From Scolanthus callimorphus (lineage: Eukaryota > Cnidaria > Anthozoa > Actiniaria > Edwardsiidae), in NCBI GenBank assembly GCA_033964015.1, contig CM066919.1, positions 5,050,101 to 5,114,100 on the forward strand: 64,000 nt of DNA, in the 5' to 3' direction. The notes beneath the pieces are model-generated. The model did not search any database and was not told the origin of the DNA. It worked only from the letters and a program-made list of their open reading frames with translations. Positions 45,730 to 56,899 of the stretch are shown piece after piece. Each line of letters opens with the position of its first letter. The first letter of the stretch is position 1. The position numbers were made by a program, and so were the translations under genes.

Positions 45730-45774
45730 TTAAGCATACCTTGATGCGGGAAGCGATTTTGGCCATTAGTCGAA

Positions 45775-46007
45775 ATGTATGTGCAAATACATCGAAACGA
45801 GGCTGGACGGCCATCGGTGCCCGTCCGGCCTCGACTTGACGTATTTGCCCATACCTTTCTTTGTAAAGGGAGGCTCTGGTGACATCCATTTGAGGACATT
45901 TGCTGATTGGATGGTTTTGAACGTTGGTGCATGCGCAGCAAGATCTTTCTCTCAACGGCTCTGTATCAAATCTCGCGCATGCGTCAGTGGCTGTCACCAG
46001 AGCCTCC
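45775..46007. mobile_element. Two adjoining inverted-repeat elements
   Basis: 45775-45853: GTGCAAATAC...GAGGC-GGACGGC pairs with CCGTCCGGCCTC...GTATTTGC. 45869-46007: GGAGGCTCTGGTGACA and its exact complement close the ends. Sequence from the second (GGCTCTGTATCAAATCTCGC) recurs at 59367-59460. Confidence 0.75.
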
Positions 46008-46399
46008 GCGACGAGCCGGGGAGCTCTGGGTAAGAAAATGATTAGCGTTTGTCTAGAGTTTGGTGAAAGTTGCTTGAGTACTGAGTGATATACTGAGTGA
46101 AAAGTATTATATCATCTGTAGGCCACGCTTGTGCACACTTAACACACGCAATGAGCTAGCAACCGCATGCAGGCATGTATATCAAGAAAGTGCTGTCGTT
46201 TTTATGGAAAATCCGCGCGGGTTGCCTGTGGTGTTCAAAACGTGACTCAGGCCCGGCTAGTAGAGTTTTTATTTTAGCACGGTGGTTCTATCAGCGAGAG
46301 CCGCTGGTTTTCATAAAAGCCGTGATAAAAATTCTACAATATATAATAATAAATAATATTAAAAATAGTCGATACTGTTTAAAACAAGTCAAAGAAGCT
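46008..46399. other. No recognisable gene
   Basis: Unremarkable AT-rich sequence. Confidence 0.4.
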
Positions 46400-46870
46400 G
46401 GGAGGCAACTTATCTAATTTTGATTTAAATGAAATCAGCGAGCTGCTTTCCCTTAATTCTTTGGGCAGTTTATTCCAGATATAAGCGCCCCGGTATCCAA
46501 TTCGCTTTTTACCGTAATTCGTCTTAGGGAGGGTAATTTCAAAGTTGAGGAAGACCCTCGAATATCATAGTGAACTAGCGTCCTCTCGAACTTGCTCGAA
46601 AGATAATCTGGGGCTAGGTTGTTGTAAATTTTAAACATCTCAACAGCTACAAGTTTCAGTCGACGAATTGAAAGTTTGTCCCACTCAAGTTCGATAAGCA
46701 AAGGCCCCGAACGAGCATCATAACTAGAGAAAGTGATAATCCTAGCGGCTCGGTTTTGAAGTTTTTGCAGTCGCCAGTGAAATTCAGTGGAGTGAGGACG
46801 TATATTAAGAAGCAGCGATAATTTTGCCTGATATTCGACAGTATTCTAGATTTAGATAATTTTATCTTAA
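46400..46870 (-). pseudogene. LINE reverse transcriptase C-terminal fragment
   Basis: The minus strand reads RLQKLQNRAARIITFSSYDARS, LLIELEWDKLSIRRLKLVAV, EMFKIYNNLAPDYL. After a one-base shift it reads GAYIWNKLPKELRESSSL. This is the conserved tail of non-LTR retrotransposon RTs (LQK-QNRAARII, then Y..L.P.YL, then WN.LP..LR). The frameshift lies near 46495-46505. Only the 3' end of the element is present, as is usual for 5'-truncated LINE copies. Confidence 0.8.
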
Positions 46871-46916
46871 CTAAGTGACAATAGCAAGCTTCTGCTACCT
46901 CTATTTGAGCATCAAT

Positions 46917-47081
46917 ATGAGCGACCAAAGTTTTCAATCGATGAAGAAAGCCGATCTTCAAACGGAACTCAAGAAGCGTGGTCTAGCAACGGGTGGCACG
47001 AAAGATCAGCTCCTTGAACGGCTCTCAAAAGCTGACAGACCTACACTGGACGGGACAGGAAAATTTAACGGATGTTTCTGA
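46917..47081 (+). CDS. SAP-domain ORF
   Basis: From ATG 46917: MSDQSFQSMKKADLQTELKK, then RGLATGGTKDQLLERLSKA, a clear SAP motif (two helices joined by a GL.T.G.K turn), which binds AT-rich DNA. The ORF is only 54 codons and ends at 47081. It could be a first coding exon (no convincing donor seen) or the start of a retroelement Gag, where SAP domains also occur. It abuts the LINE fragment on the other strand. Confidence 0.55.
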   Translation: MSDQSFQSMKKADLQTELKKRGLATGGTKDQLLERLSKADRPTLDGTGKFNGCF

Positions 47082-47104
47082 AGTCCAGGATAAAGATCCT
47101 GGAC
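47077..47104. repeat. Perfect 12-bp-stem hairpin
   Basis: GAAGTCCAGGAT-AAAG-ATCCTGGACTTC. It could be a terminator or structured RNA, but no function is shown. Downstream, two copies of ATGTTTCTCGA-TA-CTGCAAGTTTTGGT (about 47147, 47308) and of ACTTACAGACCTTC-AAATAAGG (47386, 47473) are direct repeats. Confidence 0.7.
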
Positions 47105-47635
47105 TTCAGGCTGGGGGTAAAAACAAAATGGCGATCAAGAGAAGGATGTTTCTCGAGTATCTGCAAGTTTTGGTCAATTTTCCTGCTTTTTTTCGCTAAG
47201 ATATGAGGAAAATATAGAGATTGCGTCGTCGTTTTCTGTGAATACGCGCGGGCTACCTGTGTTTTGCCCCAGGCCCTTTGGCGGAGACAAAAACAACATG
47301 GCGGCCATGAGTACGATGTTTCTCGAATACCTGCAAGTTTTGGTGGATTTCTCTGCTTTTTTCGCTAAAATATGAGGGAAAATACTTACAGACCTTCTAA
47401 ATAAGGTAAGGGGGAATTCCTAATAAGAAAAGCGGCAAGTCGACAAGGTTAGGCTGCAAACGTCTTGATATGTACTTACAGACCTTCCAAATAAGGTAAG
47501 GGGGAATTTCCTAATAAGGAAGTTTTGCAACGTCGGCAAAACGACAGCTTTTGGCGAAATTTTTTGATACATCAAAGTTTGTTTTAAGTCGGGCCTGCTA
47601 AAGCGTATAAAGGTACGACTAACGTCGAGCGCACA

Positions 47636-47713
47636 GCGCACACATGCCTGATGAGAGAGGGGCTCGCTGCCCTCTCGAAACAAGTTTGTCGCATGTATAA
47701 ATGAAATGTGCGC
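47636..47713 (+). ncRNA. Hammerhead ribozyme
   Basis: All conserved parts are present. Stem I is ACATGC (47642-47647) with GCATGT (47691-47696), extended by GCGCAC (47636-47641) with GTGCGC (47708-47713) across an 11-nt bulge. The core is CTGATGA (47648-47654). Stem II is GAGAGGG/CCCTCTC (47655-47661, 47670-47676). GAAA is at 47677-47680. Stem III is ACAA/TTGT with a 2-nt loop. The expected cleavage is after C47690, in GTC. The bulged stem I fits the loop contacts of natural type I hammerheads. Such motifs occur in animal retrozymes, satellites and Penelope-like elements. The host element here is not identified. Confidence 0.85.
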
Positions 47714-47719
47714 GGAACA

Positions 47720-49270
47720 ACGAAATTGTCTCTCATTATACTATACTATATTATTTAAACTCCGTTTAATAAAATGTATGCTGGTAGCAGCCTCGTTTTG
47801 ATGTTTTCGCCCATACATTTCTAAGAGCGCTGAGTTTTGAAAATTCATATCTCAGCCATTTTTTAATTAATTATTCCAAAACTTTGTAATGTAACTAATA
47901 AAGGTGTGCTGAATTTATTACTAGACTCCAATTCCGGGTCACTATAAGATATTCATAAGCAAATATTACGTGACAATGGTCTCCAAGCCAAATCCCTTGA
48001 CCAATGAACTGTGTAATGCTTGATCTGTTGATAGCAGGATATTGAATTCTTCATTGGCCTTTTGAACCTTTGTTGAACCGCAGATTTTTTATCCTGCGAA
48101 ACTAACATTCTTGAGACTGGCGATTGTTTTTGTGCATAGTAAGGTTGCTGCCCTCTGTCCCGGTTACAAAAGGAGGACAACAGAAAACAAAAGAAGATAA
48201 CGTCGATAGTCCGAACAGGTAACCTCGAGAGAACAGTGCAGTACGTGCACGGTTATTTGTGATTACCAAGTGATATATTTGGAGATGTGGAAAAGTCATG
48301 CATGCGATTAGTGAACTAATGACTAGTACAAACTTATAGTACAAAATTTACTTTCCTAATGCAAGTAATCTCACACTTCCCTGATGTAATATCTACTGAA
48401 ACCCTTGATATATTTTTTTGATATTGTGTTATAGGAGGATCATTTGTTTACAGTTAAGGTTAAGCACATTAGCATAATATAAAGGCTGATTTCCATATAG
48501 TTGTATCAGTCGAACAGGCCTCCGGAGCAGAGACAGAACGACTCTTACGACACGTTTCTTGGTTTCCATATGGTCGTATCAGTCGCTTAACAGCATGTGA
48601 TATTTGCACCAAAATGACGGTTACATACCAAAATGGCGGTCTACCCAAAACACCCCTCTGTAACAGACCCACCGAACTCTATACTAGTTTCCCACTGGGT
48701 TTTTGAGGAGACATTCATTGGTTTAGACAAATTTTTGCTGGGTCAGCCGTTCGCGCGCGCGTGTCTACCTTATTTTCATAAAACCTGACCCTATCAGATA
48801 CCAAAAATCCTCGTTTTTTACACCCTACCGGAGACCTTCGGTCAAAATTGTATTTATTACCCTACCGAGACATGAAGTTAGTCACCAGGGTGGTCCAATT
48901 AGTCGCAATCAAAGCGGAATTTTGTTAATCATGAAAAGGTTTTAAAATAAACTGTCTTTCCACTAATTGCGGCACAACTTTGATCGAAATTTGTTTGCAC
49001 TTGGGTAGCCATACTGAAATACATACCCTATCAGAGACCAAACAAGCGAAAAACGATACCTTCAGGAGCCCAAGACCTCAGGAGCCCAGTATACCATATA
49101 TGATGGAGTATCCCCGTCCCCCCCGGGTGTTACAGAGGGTGTCCCAAATGATATCGTCGCGAATGTTATTGATTGCATGAAATCCCGACTGTAAATTATT
49201 CCTTAATATTTCTCTCCTCTATCATTTATTAGTATCACAAAATCCGTGTACTTCTTTGTATAAGGTGCTA
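47720..49270. other. No recognisable gene; short direct repeats
   Basis: GTTTCCATATGGTCGTATCAGTCG and a close copy lie 70 bp apart (about 48489, 48562). 48780-49090 holds CCCTATCAGA-ACCAAA and TACCCTACCG words of a degenerate repeat. No exon is supported. Confidence 0.4.
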
Positions 49271-49349
49271 AAATAATGAATCTAAATCTAATACATGATC
49301 GTGTAGCTGAATAATTTTTTATCGTACTTTCCAGTGTTGTCTCATCGTG

Positions 49350-49522
49350 ATGACGTCATCTCTGAGCTATGTGCACGTGCCCCACGTGAGACCAATGTCA
49401 GCCATGCGCCCCGACCAGTACCTAGACTCCGTGGCCGAGCGGTATCGTGATAACGAGGCTCTGGTTACGTATGACATGAATATGACAAGAAAGGCTATAA
49501 CTTTTGGGGAGTTTAAGAACAG
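49350..49522 (+). CDS. ACSF2-like: ACSF2-like copy B, exon 1 (intact)
   Basis: The exon is 173 nt from ATG 49350: MTSSLSYVHVPHVRPM..., ending EALVTYDMNMTRKAITFGEFKN + AG, then a GTTAGT donor. Phase 2 matches exon 2 at 50810. It differs from copy A by having the full GGGG run and Val for Ile in EALVTYD. The homologous upstream sequence starts near 49270. Confidence 0.8.
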
Positions 49523-50809
49523 GTTAGTTGACATGTATCCATTCATTCATTCATTCATTCATTCATTCATTCATTCATTCATTCATTACTTTTATTACTT
49601 TTACACACTTTCTTGTTACTTTACGTTTAAAAAACTGTTTCGAAAAAAAGTCGTAACCGAAAAGTCGTAGTCGAACGCAACTGCGGAGCTGTTCTGTGTA
49701 TCTGTATCGTCCCGTAACGATGGCCAGCGAAGACTTAAAACCACCAAAACAATATGTCGTTTTTAATCTCACTATTTCGTGATCCATCGGACTAATTGAT
49801 AGGATGGTCTAATTAGTTTTGCTCAGTGATCTTCCTAGAGCATGCGCGTTGACAAACAGGCTCCCTTTAGAGGTAACAACTTTACCTTTAAAATTAAAGG
49901 TAATGTATGGCTGCAACATTAATGGCAACATTACTTCTAAAATACTTCGAATAAAGCAGTGTTAAATCGCATGTGTTGAACTCTCGAAGCTTGATTATCC
50001 ATTGAAACACAAATGTGGGATAATTCTAGATTTTTTCAGCGCTATCAGCATATTTGTACCTGTACCTCCAGAAAATATAATGCACCAAAGTAGCAGGCTA
50101 AATTTTAGAAGTAGGCAGCTGAGTTTGTTTAGGGGTTCCATACGAAAGTCGGGGCCTTCTAGGGGGTACGGGGGCTAGCCCGAACCCCCCCCCCCCCCCC
50201 ATCCTCCCCTCCACGCCCCTCCCCCCTTCCCCACCCGGGTAATTTTAAACTTTCGGTAACAGAAAAGATGTTTTCCTGTGTTTTGAGGGTACGATATAAT
50301 TGGCATATTCGTGTATTCTATTGGTTTAATATTGAAGTAATAATGAAGTTGCCGGCGGTCAGCAGTGAAGTAGACTGCGGTTCACCGCCGGTAGTCGCCT
50401 TCTATTGAAACTCTTGAATTGATCTGCTTTGCAAACGGAGGCCAAAAAGTTGAACGGGTTTCCTGTGGTCTATAGACCTCCTCGGCTTGGGCGTAATGTT
50501 GTCCCATTTCAGATCACGTGGCATTCCCATGAGTATTCTCTCTTTGTTTTTCTACTACGCACCGAAGGATATATGCATATGGACAGCCCAAAACAAAAAG
50601 AGAATACTCATGGGAATGCCACGTGATCTGAAATCGGCAAAAATAGCTTCATGAGTAAATAAAGTTGATTTGATTTGATTTTCAAAACATTACGCCCAAG
50701 CCGAGGACGTCTATTGAAACCCCTGGGCGGACACGGGCTCTTTGATTTGTCTGTCCGCTTTGTTCGTCCATGAAAACACCAGTAATTTCCCATTGTCTTC
50801 CTTGAACAG
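49523..50809 (+). other. Intron of ACSF2-like copy B
   Basis: It contains a TTCA microsatellite (about 49540-49587), a C16 tract (50185-50200) and the inverted-repeat element at 50478-50709. This element's right arm is itself split by about 45 bp ending in TTGATTTGATTTGATTTT, which looks like a retroposon tail. Confidence 0.7.
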
Positions 50810-52364
50810 GTCCATGTTCCTTGCATCATCCCTATTGGACCTTGGATTATCACGTGGACACCGCGTGCTTCTTATCGGAGCCAGCAGTATTCGGTATGCG
50901 GTCTCAGTTATGGCTTTAACTCGTGTTGGCGCTAACACCATTTTGATGGGTGCTGGGGGACTCTCTGATGACACAGTTAAAAAGCTTTCAAAGATGGACC
51001 TGAAAGCCGTCATCTGTGACCAGGTAATGTTCCAATCTCAACAGCTAAAGAGAGGCCTTTCTGAGATACTCAGTGTCCAGGAAAAAGACGAGGGACGACT
51101 ACCTTTGCTTGTAGCGTTTGGAAACGCTGCCTCCAACAATGGAGTGCTGAATCAGACAGCGTTTTACTCCTATGATAGTCTCATCAAGCGTGGTGAGGGT
51201 TTAGGAGTCGAGAAACTTTTAGAAGCTCAAACGAGATTCGCATCGACGATCCCCATGTCATCGAGTTTACCTCTGGAAGCACAGGCAACCCGAAACTTGC
51301 TCAATTGCTGATGCATCAATATACAAGTAGGCTGGGTATCGTAGCAACGCTCTATGGCTACAAAGATGCCAACGATGTTGATAACTCGACAAACCGTGTC
51401 CACTTTTATGATTTCCCCATGTCTTGGGGTTACCCGTATTTATTCGAAGAAATTCTCTCTGGAATAACTTTGGTCTGGTAGCAGCAGAGATGGTGTCGCA
51501 AGAGGAAACAAGCGAGATGGTCTTCAGAATACTCGAAATAGAACAATGCAGCCATGCTTTCTTCACTCTACCAATGGTAGAAAAGCTTATTTCAGAACAA
51601 TTTCAACACAAGTATGACCTTAGTCGCATTCAAGTTATTTTGATTGGTGGTCAAAGGTACCCCATCTCATTTGTCGAGGATATTCTTGAATGCCTCCCCA
51701 ATGCCAAAGTCACGCTAGCATACGGAACAACAGAGGCCTGGATGATTGCGGCTGCAACCTATAGTAAATATGAGCTTAAACATGAATATGGGAAGATGAT
51801 GGTCATTCCAGGAGTTGAAGTGAAGCTGGTCGACGAAAAAGGAAAGATTGTGCCTAGAGGAAGCAATGGAGAGGTTTGGGTGCGAAGTCATTATACTCTT
51901 CTGGAGTACATCGGGAACCCTGTGGCAACCAAGCAAGCCATGTCCTCCACAAGGTGGCTTAGCATAGGGGATATTGGCAAGATGGATGATGCGGGAAGAT
52001 TCAAGTTCTTGGTCGGGCCAAGGAGGTTGTAAAGCGTGGAACTGACAAGATATTACCCGGCGAAATCGAGAACGTGATAAGCACGCATCCAGCAGTAGCT
52101 GACGTAACGGTCATCGGTGTTCCTGATGAGCGGCTGCATGAGGAGATCTGCGCATGCGTCATTTTGAAGAACCCAGTAAATATAGAAGCGAGGCTGGCTG
52201 AGCTGGAGGTCTGGTGCGCAGAGCAATGGCCGGCTCGTACTGCTGACGGGTTGAGTCTAAAGCCCAAGTATTTTGTTCCGATGACGAGTTTCCCATGGGG
52301 AGAAACTAGTAAGGTCGACAGAAACGGTGTGCGCCAAGCTGCAATGAAACAACTCGGCATGTAA
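50810..52364 (+). pseudogene. ACSF2-like: ACSF2-like copy B, exon 2, three frameshifts
   Basis: It aligns with copy A exon 2 throughout and keeps the AMP-binding motifs, but is broken three times by single-base losses: AAA for AAAA at 51229-51231, GG for GGG at 51477-51478, and GGG for GGGG at 51992-51994. The resulting segments read SMFLASSLLD...KLLEAQ, then (after a middle frame carrying TSGSTGNPK) AAEMVSQEETSEMV...KMDDAGR, then STHPAVADVTVIGV...MKQLGM. All three breaks are in homopolymers, so either decay or assembly error is possible. As written, the protein would be truncated before the ATP-binding motif. Confidence 0.85.
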
Positions 52365-52499
52365 TATAGTATTGAAGTGTTTAAGTTCGAGTCATTACGT
52401 CTTCTTCCCTAAGTGGCGCTTTCAACCTCATACTGCGAGCCGCATGTCCGGGGTATAGGAAAGACTCATACGAAGTGTGTGCAAGTCTATGGCCGCGGT

Positions 52500-52815
52500 G
52501 ATGGGAAGGACACCGCGGCAAAACGTGTTTTCCATGCGCTAAAGATTCACTTCCTGTGAAATGAACACAAAAGAAATAATCCATATAACAAACATATCTC
52601 GTGCTGTCTTTTAAATTTGGAAAACTTAAGCTCCAGACACTATAAACGTTACGGTCAAAAATTGCAGAGCAGCTAGAATGTTATCATATATATCTTTCTC
52701 TGAACTTTTGCACCTCGCACATTGAGGCTTGCATCCGAGGCGAAAATCATTTCACAGGCCAGTGAATCTTTACCGCATGTCAGTTGCGTTTTGCCGCTGT
52801 GTCGATGGGAAGTAG
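52500..52815. mobile_element. Inverted-repeat element in 3' flank of copy B
   Basis: GATGGGAAGGACACCGCGGCAAAACG...AAAGATTCACT-CCTGTGAAATG at the left recurs inverted at 52747-52815. Copy A has the left arm only (about 10415-10480). Confidence 0.6.
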
Positions 52816-54186
52816 TCTATATAAGAGAGACCCTGCGTACCGTGTTCGCGGAGGCCGCATCTATTCTGAATAGCCGGCCCCCCTGCCCATTTAAGCGATG
52901 ATCCTAAATTTAGAGATCGTTTATTTGAAAGAGGACGTAGCTTACTCTAATGAATGCTCCCCCTAGGAGTCCCTCCCCGAGAGCGTTGCGTGACTCTAAC
53001 CGTTCGGGCTATTAGAGAGATGTCTATATTTCATCGTCCTCTACAAACATTTGATCTCGACGATATTATTTAGAGATCCGGGTGGCCCTTGATTATATGG
53101 GAGAAATAGATATTGGATATAGATGCTTGAAACATTAAATGAGCATACATGATTTTTCTCAGGAGAACCGTAGCTCCAATTTTTACCAGCCAGCAACGCG
53201 GGTAGATACCCTTTCTTGTGAATGACAGTAAAAAACTGTGTGACATATTAGAGCCCGCTGCTCTGAGGTCGTTCTCGCCGTGCACTCGGGCTAAAATGAG
53301 GCGCCTGAGTCGGGCCAAAAACATATTTACGCCCCAGAATATCAACTACATTGTAATATTGAAGTTAAGTAAAGTAACTCGTTCTAGAGCCATTTATTCG
53401 GTATTTGCCACGATGATGTATTCCAATTGATGTCATCACAGAAGTGGTAGTCGGTCATATTTTGATGTATTTTGTATCGTAGGAAAGCAATTGTTATAAG
53501 TTCTTTTCGGATTTCGAGGCATTATGGAATAGTCTTAGACACCTGTATTTTTCTGAAAGATTAAAAGTACTTTCGGCTCTTACAAGCCCTAGTCAGTTGT
53601 TTAAATCAGTTTTTTAGACGTATAGGCTCCCACGCATGCGCCAAACGTGACGTCATACGGAGCCGGCACCCATGTGTTCTCATTTCCCACGCGAGTGGCG
53701 ACGTCCGAGATGTTATCTAGGATCCTTTCACGATCTCTACGCGCGGTACCACGCCTTGGAACTTGACTTGTTGTTGTTGTGATGTTGTGACCAGTTGTTG
53801 TGATGTCCTCGCGCCTGTTGATCCTGATGCCTTCCTCGACCTGCCGTGCCCGGAGATCACGAATGAACCTGTCTTGTTCTTAACTATACAGGGCAATCTG
53901 ACCCTCGTGGCGCGACAGGTCATGCTTATGCAAAGCGTTGGTTTCTTTCTTGCTCTCTAGCCCTCTCTTGTGCTCTTTCCACCTGGCGTACAGTGTTCTG
54001 CTCGTCTCCTTATGATATACTGTCTAAGTAGCGTTCTCCTTACACCACGCACCTGACGGTCATTCGATGGCACTCGGGGTTCCTGGTCTTTCCACTCAGA
54101 CACACTGGGTAGTCGTCTCTTGTACACTGATTTCTGTCAACACCTCCCGTGAGGGACGAGTTTAAGGGCATTAACGATATCCCCGC
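52816..54186. other. No recognisable gene
   Basis: Scattered short ORFs, none with a family signature. A repeated TTGTTGTGATG stretch is near 53770. Confidence 0.4.
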
Positions 54187-54508
54187 CTACTCCACTATAT
54201 AAGGCTTGACCAGGCCTCGGTTTCTCTCTCTGGTCCTTCCCGCTATCTCCCTCCAAGGTCTTGCAAGACGGCTCCCCGATGTGGCCTGGCCAGAAAATTG
54301 GGAAATGATCACAGTTCTTGTCCCCTCGTCCCTTCGTGTACCACTCCAACTTGCCCCTCTCTTTCTCAACCTCTCTCTCCTCTTTCCTCCATCCTCTTCC
54401 TCTATAGATGGGTCTCTCACCTTCCTCTTGGAGATTCTGCTTTTGGTCCCAGCACTTCGAAGCCGAAGAGCCGACTTCATCACGTTCGCACGGTACTCCA
54501 CCCCATAA
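54187..54508 (+). promoter_or_regulatory. TATA-containing pyrimidine-rich region, LTR- or promoter-like
   Basis: ACTATATAAGGC (about 54195) precedes a long CT-rich stretch (CTCTCTTTCTCAACCTCTCTCTCC). This resembles an LTR or a core promoter, but no partner LTR or gene was found. Confidence 0.3.
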
Positions 54509-54590
54509 GTAGCCTCCTTTCGAGCCGCTGGCGTGTCGCTCGTTTCATTTTCTCAACGAGCGACACGCCAGCGGCTGCAAATGAGGCTAC
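54509..54590. mobile_element. 82-bp palindromic MITE with 8-bp target duplication
   Basis: A perfect 22-bp inner stem (AGCCGCTGGCGTGTCGCTCGTT, 54523-54544, with 54555-54576) and outer GTAGCCTC/GAGGCTAC. CCCCATAA is at both flanks (from 54501, and ending at 54597; one base is ambiguous). An 8-bp duplication suggests a hAT-mobilised element. Confidence 0.8.
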
Positions 54591-54787
54591 CCCATAACCG
54601 GACTTCTTCATTCTGTGGCTGAATCCTGTCAGTAACTCTACCTTTCTTCATCAATGAATCTCTGCACTGGTTTTTTCAATCACTTTTAACGCCATTTGGT
54701 GAGAGTAGACTTCAGTGACGTTTTCCGCCACTACACTGCGCTTCAGTATCAACAGGTCATCATGCTTGAGGACCGGGAGTCCCGGGG

Positions 54788-55280
54788 AGGGGGGGACTCC
54801 CATATTTTTTGGTCGGGGATGATCGTCGGAAATTTTCACCCCTAAAAGATACCAAACATGGCGTGGCTCAATAATTTCTTACCCTAAAAGATGAGGCCGT
54901 GTGTGCCAAGTAGGCGCGAAAGAGACAGGTAACAGGTAAAAGATACCCATCAAGAAATGTCCGTGTTTGATTAAAATCTACCGTCTAATCGTCTTCTCAT
55001 CGAGTAATCTCTCTTTCTTAAACGGCTTTAAGGACCACCATCATGAGACAACACACTTTGGACATATATTTCGGCCCTAGATACCAATATCCCTAATTTT
55101 ATTGAAGATTAAGATCACCCCTAAAATAGCAATCATCATCATCATAATTTCCCTCTTTGGCCGTACTCGGCCTTAGGGCACCGTCTATAGAGATAGTCGC
55201 AAGACCAAGGCCCCGTGATTTCAACCCCTAAAAGATACGACAATCATCCCCGACCAAAAAATATGGGAGTCCCCCCCCCC
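54788..55280. mobile_element. Inverted-repeat element, GGTCGGGG family, copy 3
   Basis: ACTCCCATATTTTTTGGTCGGGG at the left and CCCCGACCAAAAAATATGGGAGT at the right, with poly-G and poly-C ends and CCCCTAAAAGATACCA words inside. Confidence 0.85.
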
Positions 55281-55521
55281 CCTCCCCTACCGGGCCGGGA
55301 GTGTGCTGATTTTGATAAAAACATCAAATTTTAAGCTTAAATTTACAAATTACATGAAGCAAATCGCGCCAGACCTGTCGAAACTGAAGCGCGGTGCAGT
55401 GCTGAAAAACGTCAAGGAGTCCACTCTCCAGAGACCTTCATCTGCGCGTCTGCGTGCTTCACTTATTGTGACGTCACAATGTTTCGGTAATTAAGAGAAG
55501 AAAAAGGCACGTAAAACCAAA

Positions 55522-56871
55522 ATGGCAGAGGGAGATTCTAGTGACCTTTTCAACCAACTAAAACGTATCATGTCCGGAGTAAAGGGTTCCGTCCGGATGT
55601 CGGACAACGCCGAGGCGAAAGAACATTCGTGTAAAATTCTAGAACAACTTCCAGATTTTCTGTTGTTGAAGATATTTTATCATCTTCCATTGCGCGTGCG
55701 TCTGGCCTTGCGCCGAGTATCTAGGCGTTGGAATGATCTTCTTTATGATTTTAGCATCTGGAGAGAGATAAACATGGGCGAGGAAAGCGTTCTTGGGCGT
55801 GCAAGTGTGAAGGAAAAGTTCGTAGACTGGATTTCCCACTTTGGTTCTACAATACAGGAAATAATTCTCGATACAGTTCAATGGGCGGATGACTCTTTGG
55901 TGATGCACATTGCGCAAAGATGCTCGAAGCTGAGGATTCTTAGCCTTCAGAACTGCTATAAAGTTACCGATGTAAGCGTTAAAGAAATAGCTAAGAACTG
56001 TGTAAAATTAGAAAGAATTAATCTTCATTCTAGTGGCGCTACGGAAGAGAGCGTCACACTTCTAGCCTGCATGCGCTCGGATCTAAAAGGAATCAGTTTG
56101 GGAAGTCAGGGTAGTTGCCACGAGATGCTACTGGCCGTCTGCTGTCACTGTCGCGGGCTCACGAGGATATCTGTTCATGATACTATGCCGTCTGACGGAG
56201 CTGACGAACACGTGATCGACGCGCTGGTCCAAGCATTAGCGATAGCTTGTTACAAGCTCAAGTACGTCAATTTGACTTGGTGTTTCTTTATCACGGATGT
56301 CTCGATCCGCACTCTCGCACAATGCTGTCACGACCTTAAAACATTTCGCATAAGAGAATGCCAAAAGGTCACCGACAATGGAATAAGGGCAATTTTATAT
56401 GAATGTTCAAAATTGGAGAATCTTGAAATCGATCGACTTTATCAAGTCACTGAACTTATAAAGTTAACAGAACCAACACCCGAACATTTCCCAAGCCTGT
56501 TGTCGCTACGAATTATGGACACCCGAATGAGTGCCGATGGGGTTGCGAGAATTACCGGGCGCACCCCGAACCTAAGATGCCTCACTTTCGGAGAGTTCTG
56601 CTATCATCCAGTTGGATCGTCCAAAGGAGGCTGTATTATTACGGTGGTGAGAAACTGCAGGAAGCTGAAATGGTTGTCTCTCTGTGTTGAAGTCGCAAAT
56701 GATTATGATTTAGAAGTTATAGCGGCGTGCTTGCCTGAGCTGGTAGCTCTGGATCTAGGGGACTGTAGTCGATGCACCAAGAAAGGGTTGAGAGCACTCT
56801 CTCGTGGCTGTCCCTATCTAACGTATCTCACACTCACAAACTCTGCCATATCATTGCCATTACTTTTATAG
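55522..56871 (+). CDS. F-box/LRR protein (FBXL-type), single exon, intact
   Basis: Start at ATG 55522 (context ACCAAAATGGC), 449 aa. An F-box lies at about residues 40-85 (LPDFLLLKIFYHLPLRVRLALRRVSRRWNDL...IWREI), which binds Skp1 in SCF ubiquitin ligases. Leucine-rich repeats of the Cys-containing type follow from about 130 to the end (CSKLRILSLQNCYKVTDVSV, CYKLKYVNLTWCFFITDVSI, CHDLKTFRIRECQKVTDNGI). This is the substrate-binding part of FBXL proteins. The last repeat (KKGLRALSRGCPYLTYLTLTN) ends abruptly in SAISLPLLL. Decayed copies of this last unit lie downstream, so the C-terminus may be newly formed. I cannot name the orthologue. The lack of introns could mean a retrogene. Confidence 0.9.
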   Translation: MAEGDSSDLFNQLKRIMSGVKGSVRMSDNAEAKEHSCKILEQLPDFLLLKIFYHLPLRVRLALRRVSRRWNDLLYDFSIWREINMGEESVLGRASVKEKFVDWISHFGSTIQEIILDTVQWADDSLVMHIAQRCSKLRILSLQNCYKVTDVSVKEIAKNCVKLERINLHSSGATEESVTLLACMRSDLKGISLGSQGSCHEMLLAVCCHCRGLTRISVHDTMPSDGADEHVIDALVQALAIACYKLKYVNLTWCFFITDVSIRTLAQCCHDLKTFRIRECQKVTDNGIRAILYECSKLENLEIDRLYQVTELIKLTEPTPEHFPSLLSLRIMDTRMSADGVARITGRTPNLRCLTFGEFCYHPVGSSKGGCIITVVRNCRKLKWLSLCVEVANDYDLEVIAACLPELVALDLGDCSRCTKKGLRALSRGCPYLTYLTLTNSAISLPLLL

Positions 56872-56899
56872 GAAATCAATTGGACAAGGACTTTTCTAT

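Noticed and set aside
45429..45941. 170-codon minus ORF as a gene
   Set aside because: It runs through the TTAA-flanked MITE and a neighbouring palindrome and has no family signature.
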